The position numbers were made by a program, and so were the translations under genes. A stretch of DNA of 13,103 bases from assembly GCA_946481025.1 (NCBI GenBank), contig CAMLNA010000123.1, forward strand, positions 1-13,103, read 5' to 3'. The stretch is from an uncultured Rivibacter sp. GTDB lineage: Bacteria > Pseudomonadota > Gammaproteobacteria > Burkholderiales > Burkholderiaceae. Below, piece by piece: positions 13,022-13,103 of the stretch. Numbering within the stretch: the first letter of the stretch is position 1; the number at the start of each line of letters is the position of its first letter. The notes under the pieces are model-generated. The model searched no databases and was not told where the DNA came from. It saw nothing but the letters and a program-made list of their open reading frames with translations.

Positions 13022-13103
13022 ATGAGTTTCCTTCCAACCCCTTCCCCGCGGGCCGCCGCGCCGGGCCGCCCCAAGCAAGGCCCGACCCTCCCGGAGGGTC
13101 GAT
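13022..13103. repeat. GC-rich tail with inverted repeat, possible dispersed intergenic repeat
   Basis: The sequence contains CCGGGCCGCCCCAAGCAAGG and then a perfect hairpin GACCCTC-CCG-GAGGGTC (13082-13098) at the window edge. From memory, similar GGCCGCCCCAAGC plus hairpin blocks recur between genes in Comamonadaceae and relatives, so this may be a dispersed repeat that also ends the glrK-qseG transcript. A frame opening at ATG 13022 stays open to the edge but looks like no GlrR N-terminus. Confidence 0.35.

Noticed and set aside
1..13103. CRISPR arrays, tRNA genes, insertion sequences or attachment sites
   Set aside because: No spaced direct repeats, tRNA cloverleaf, transposase frame or terminal inverted repeats with target duplication were seen by eye.

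Overview
The window is very GC-rich DNA from what looks like a member of the Burkholderiales (Rubrivivax/Leptothrix/Comamonadaceae-like). This is inferred from three things: the three-gene PTS set (mannose-type EIIA, HPr, EI), the style of the rRNA promoter at the left edge, and the GlrK/QseG-type sensor pair at the right edge. It is mostly ordinary chromosomal housekeeping and regulatory sequence. I see no phage, insertion sequence, CRISPR array or tRNA.

Left edge (1-233): promoters and boxA leader of a ribosomal RNA operon reading leftwards out of the window. Next (234-3788): the regulatory PTS genes ptsI, ptsH and a mannose-type EIIA, all on the minus strand. The set is split by an oppositely oriented olsB-like acyltransferase gene, which carries a clear tandem PHO box and so probably makes the ornithine-lipid precursor under phosphate starvation. 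EIIA and ptsH overlap; ptsI has been separated from them.

Middle (3958-7146): a small unknown lipoprotein (minus) and a class III CoA-transferase (plus) diverge from only 36 bp, both perhaps leaderless. Then comes a protein built like a hybrid histidine kinase in which every catalytic position I can align is missing.

Right (7189-10650, minus strand): a four-gene string in transcription order: rsgA (ribosome-assembly GTPase), an AraC-family regulator, a YddG-like DMT exporter and a Tat-exported DUF4197 protein. rsgA is preceded by a roughly 220-nt leader with its own promoter, a 20-codon upstream ORF with a strong Shine-Dalgarno, two stable hairpins and a long-range closing helix. This is a candidate cis-regulatory RNA and, with the pseudokinase and the PHO box, one of the three most interesting items.

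Right edge (10931-13103, plus strand): a GlrK/QseE-type sensor kinase gene overlapping a QseG-like coiled-coil lipoprotein gene, followed by GC-rich, possibly repetitive sequence. The cognate GlrR regulator, if present, lies outside.
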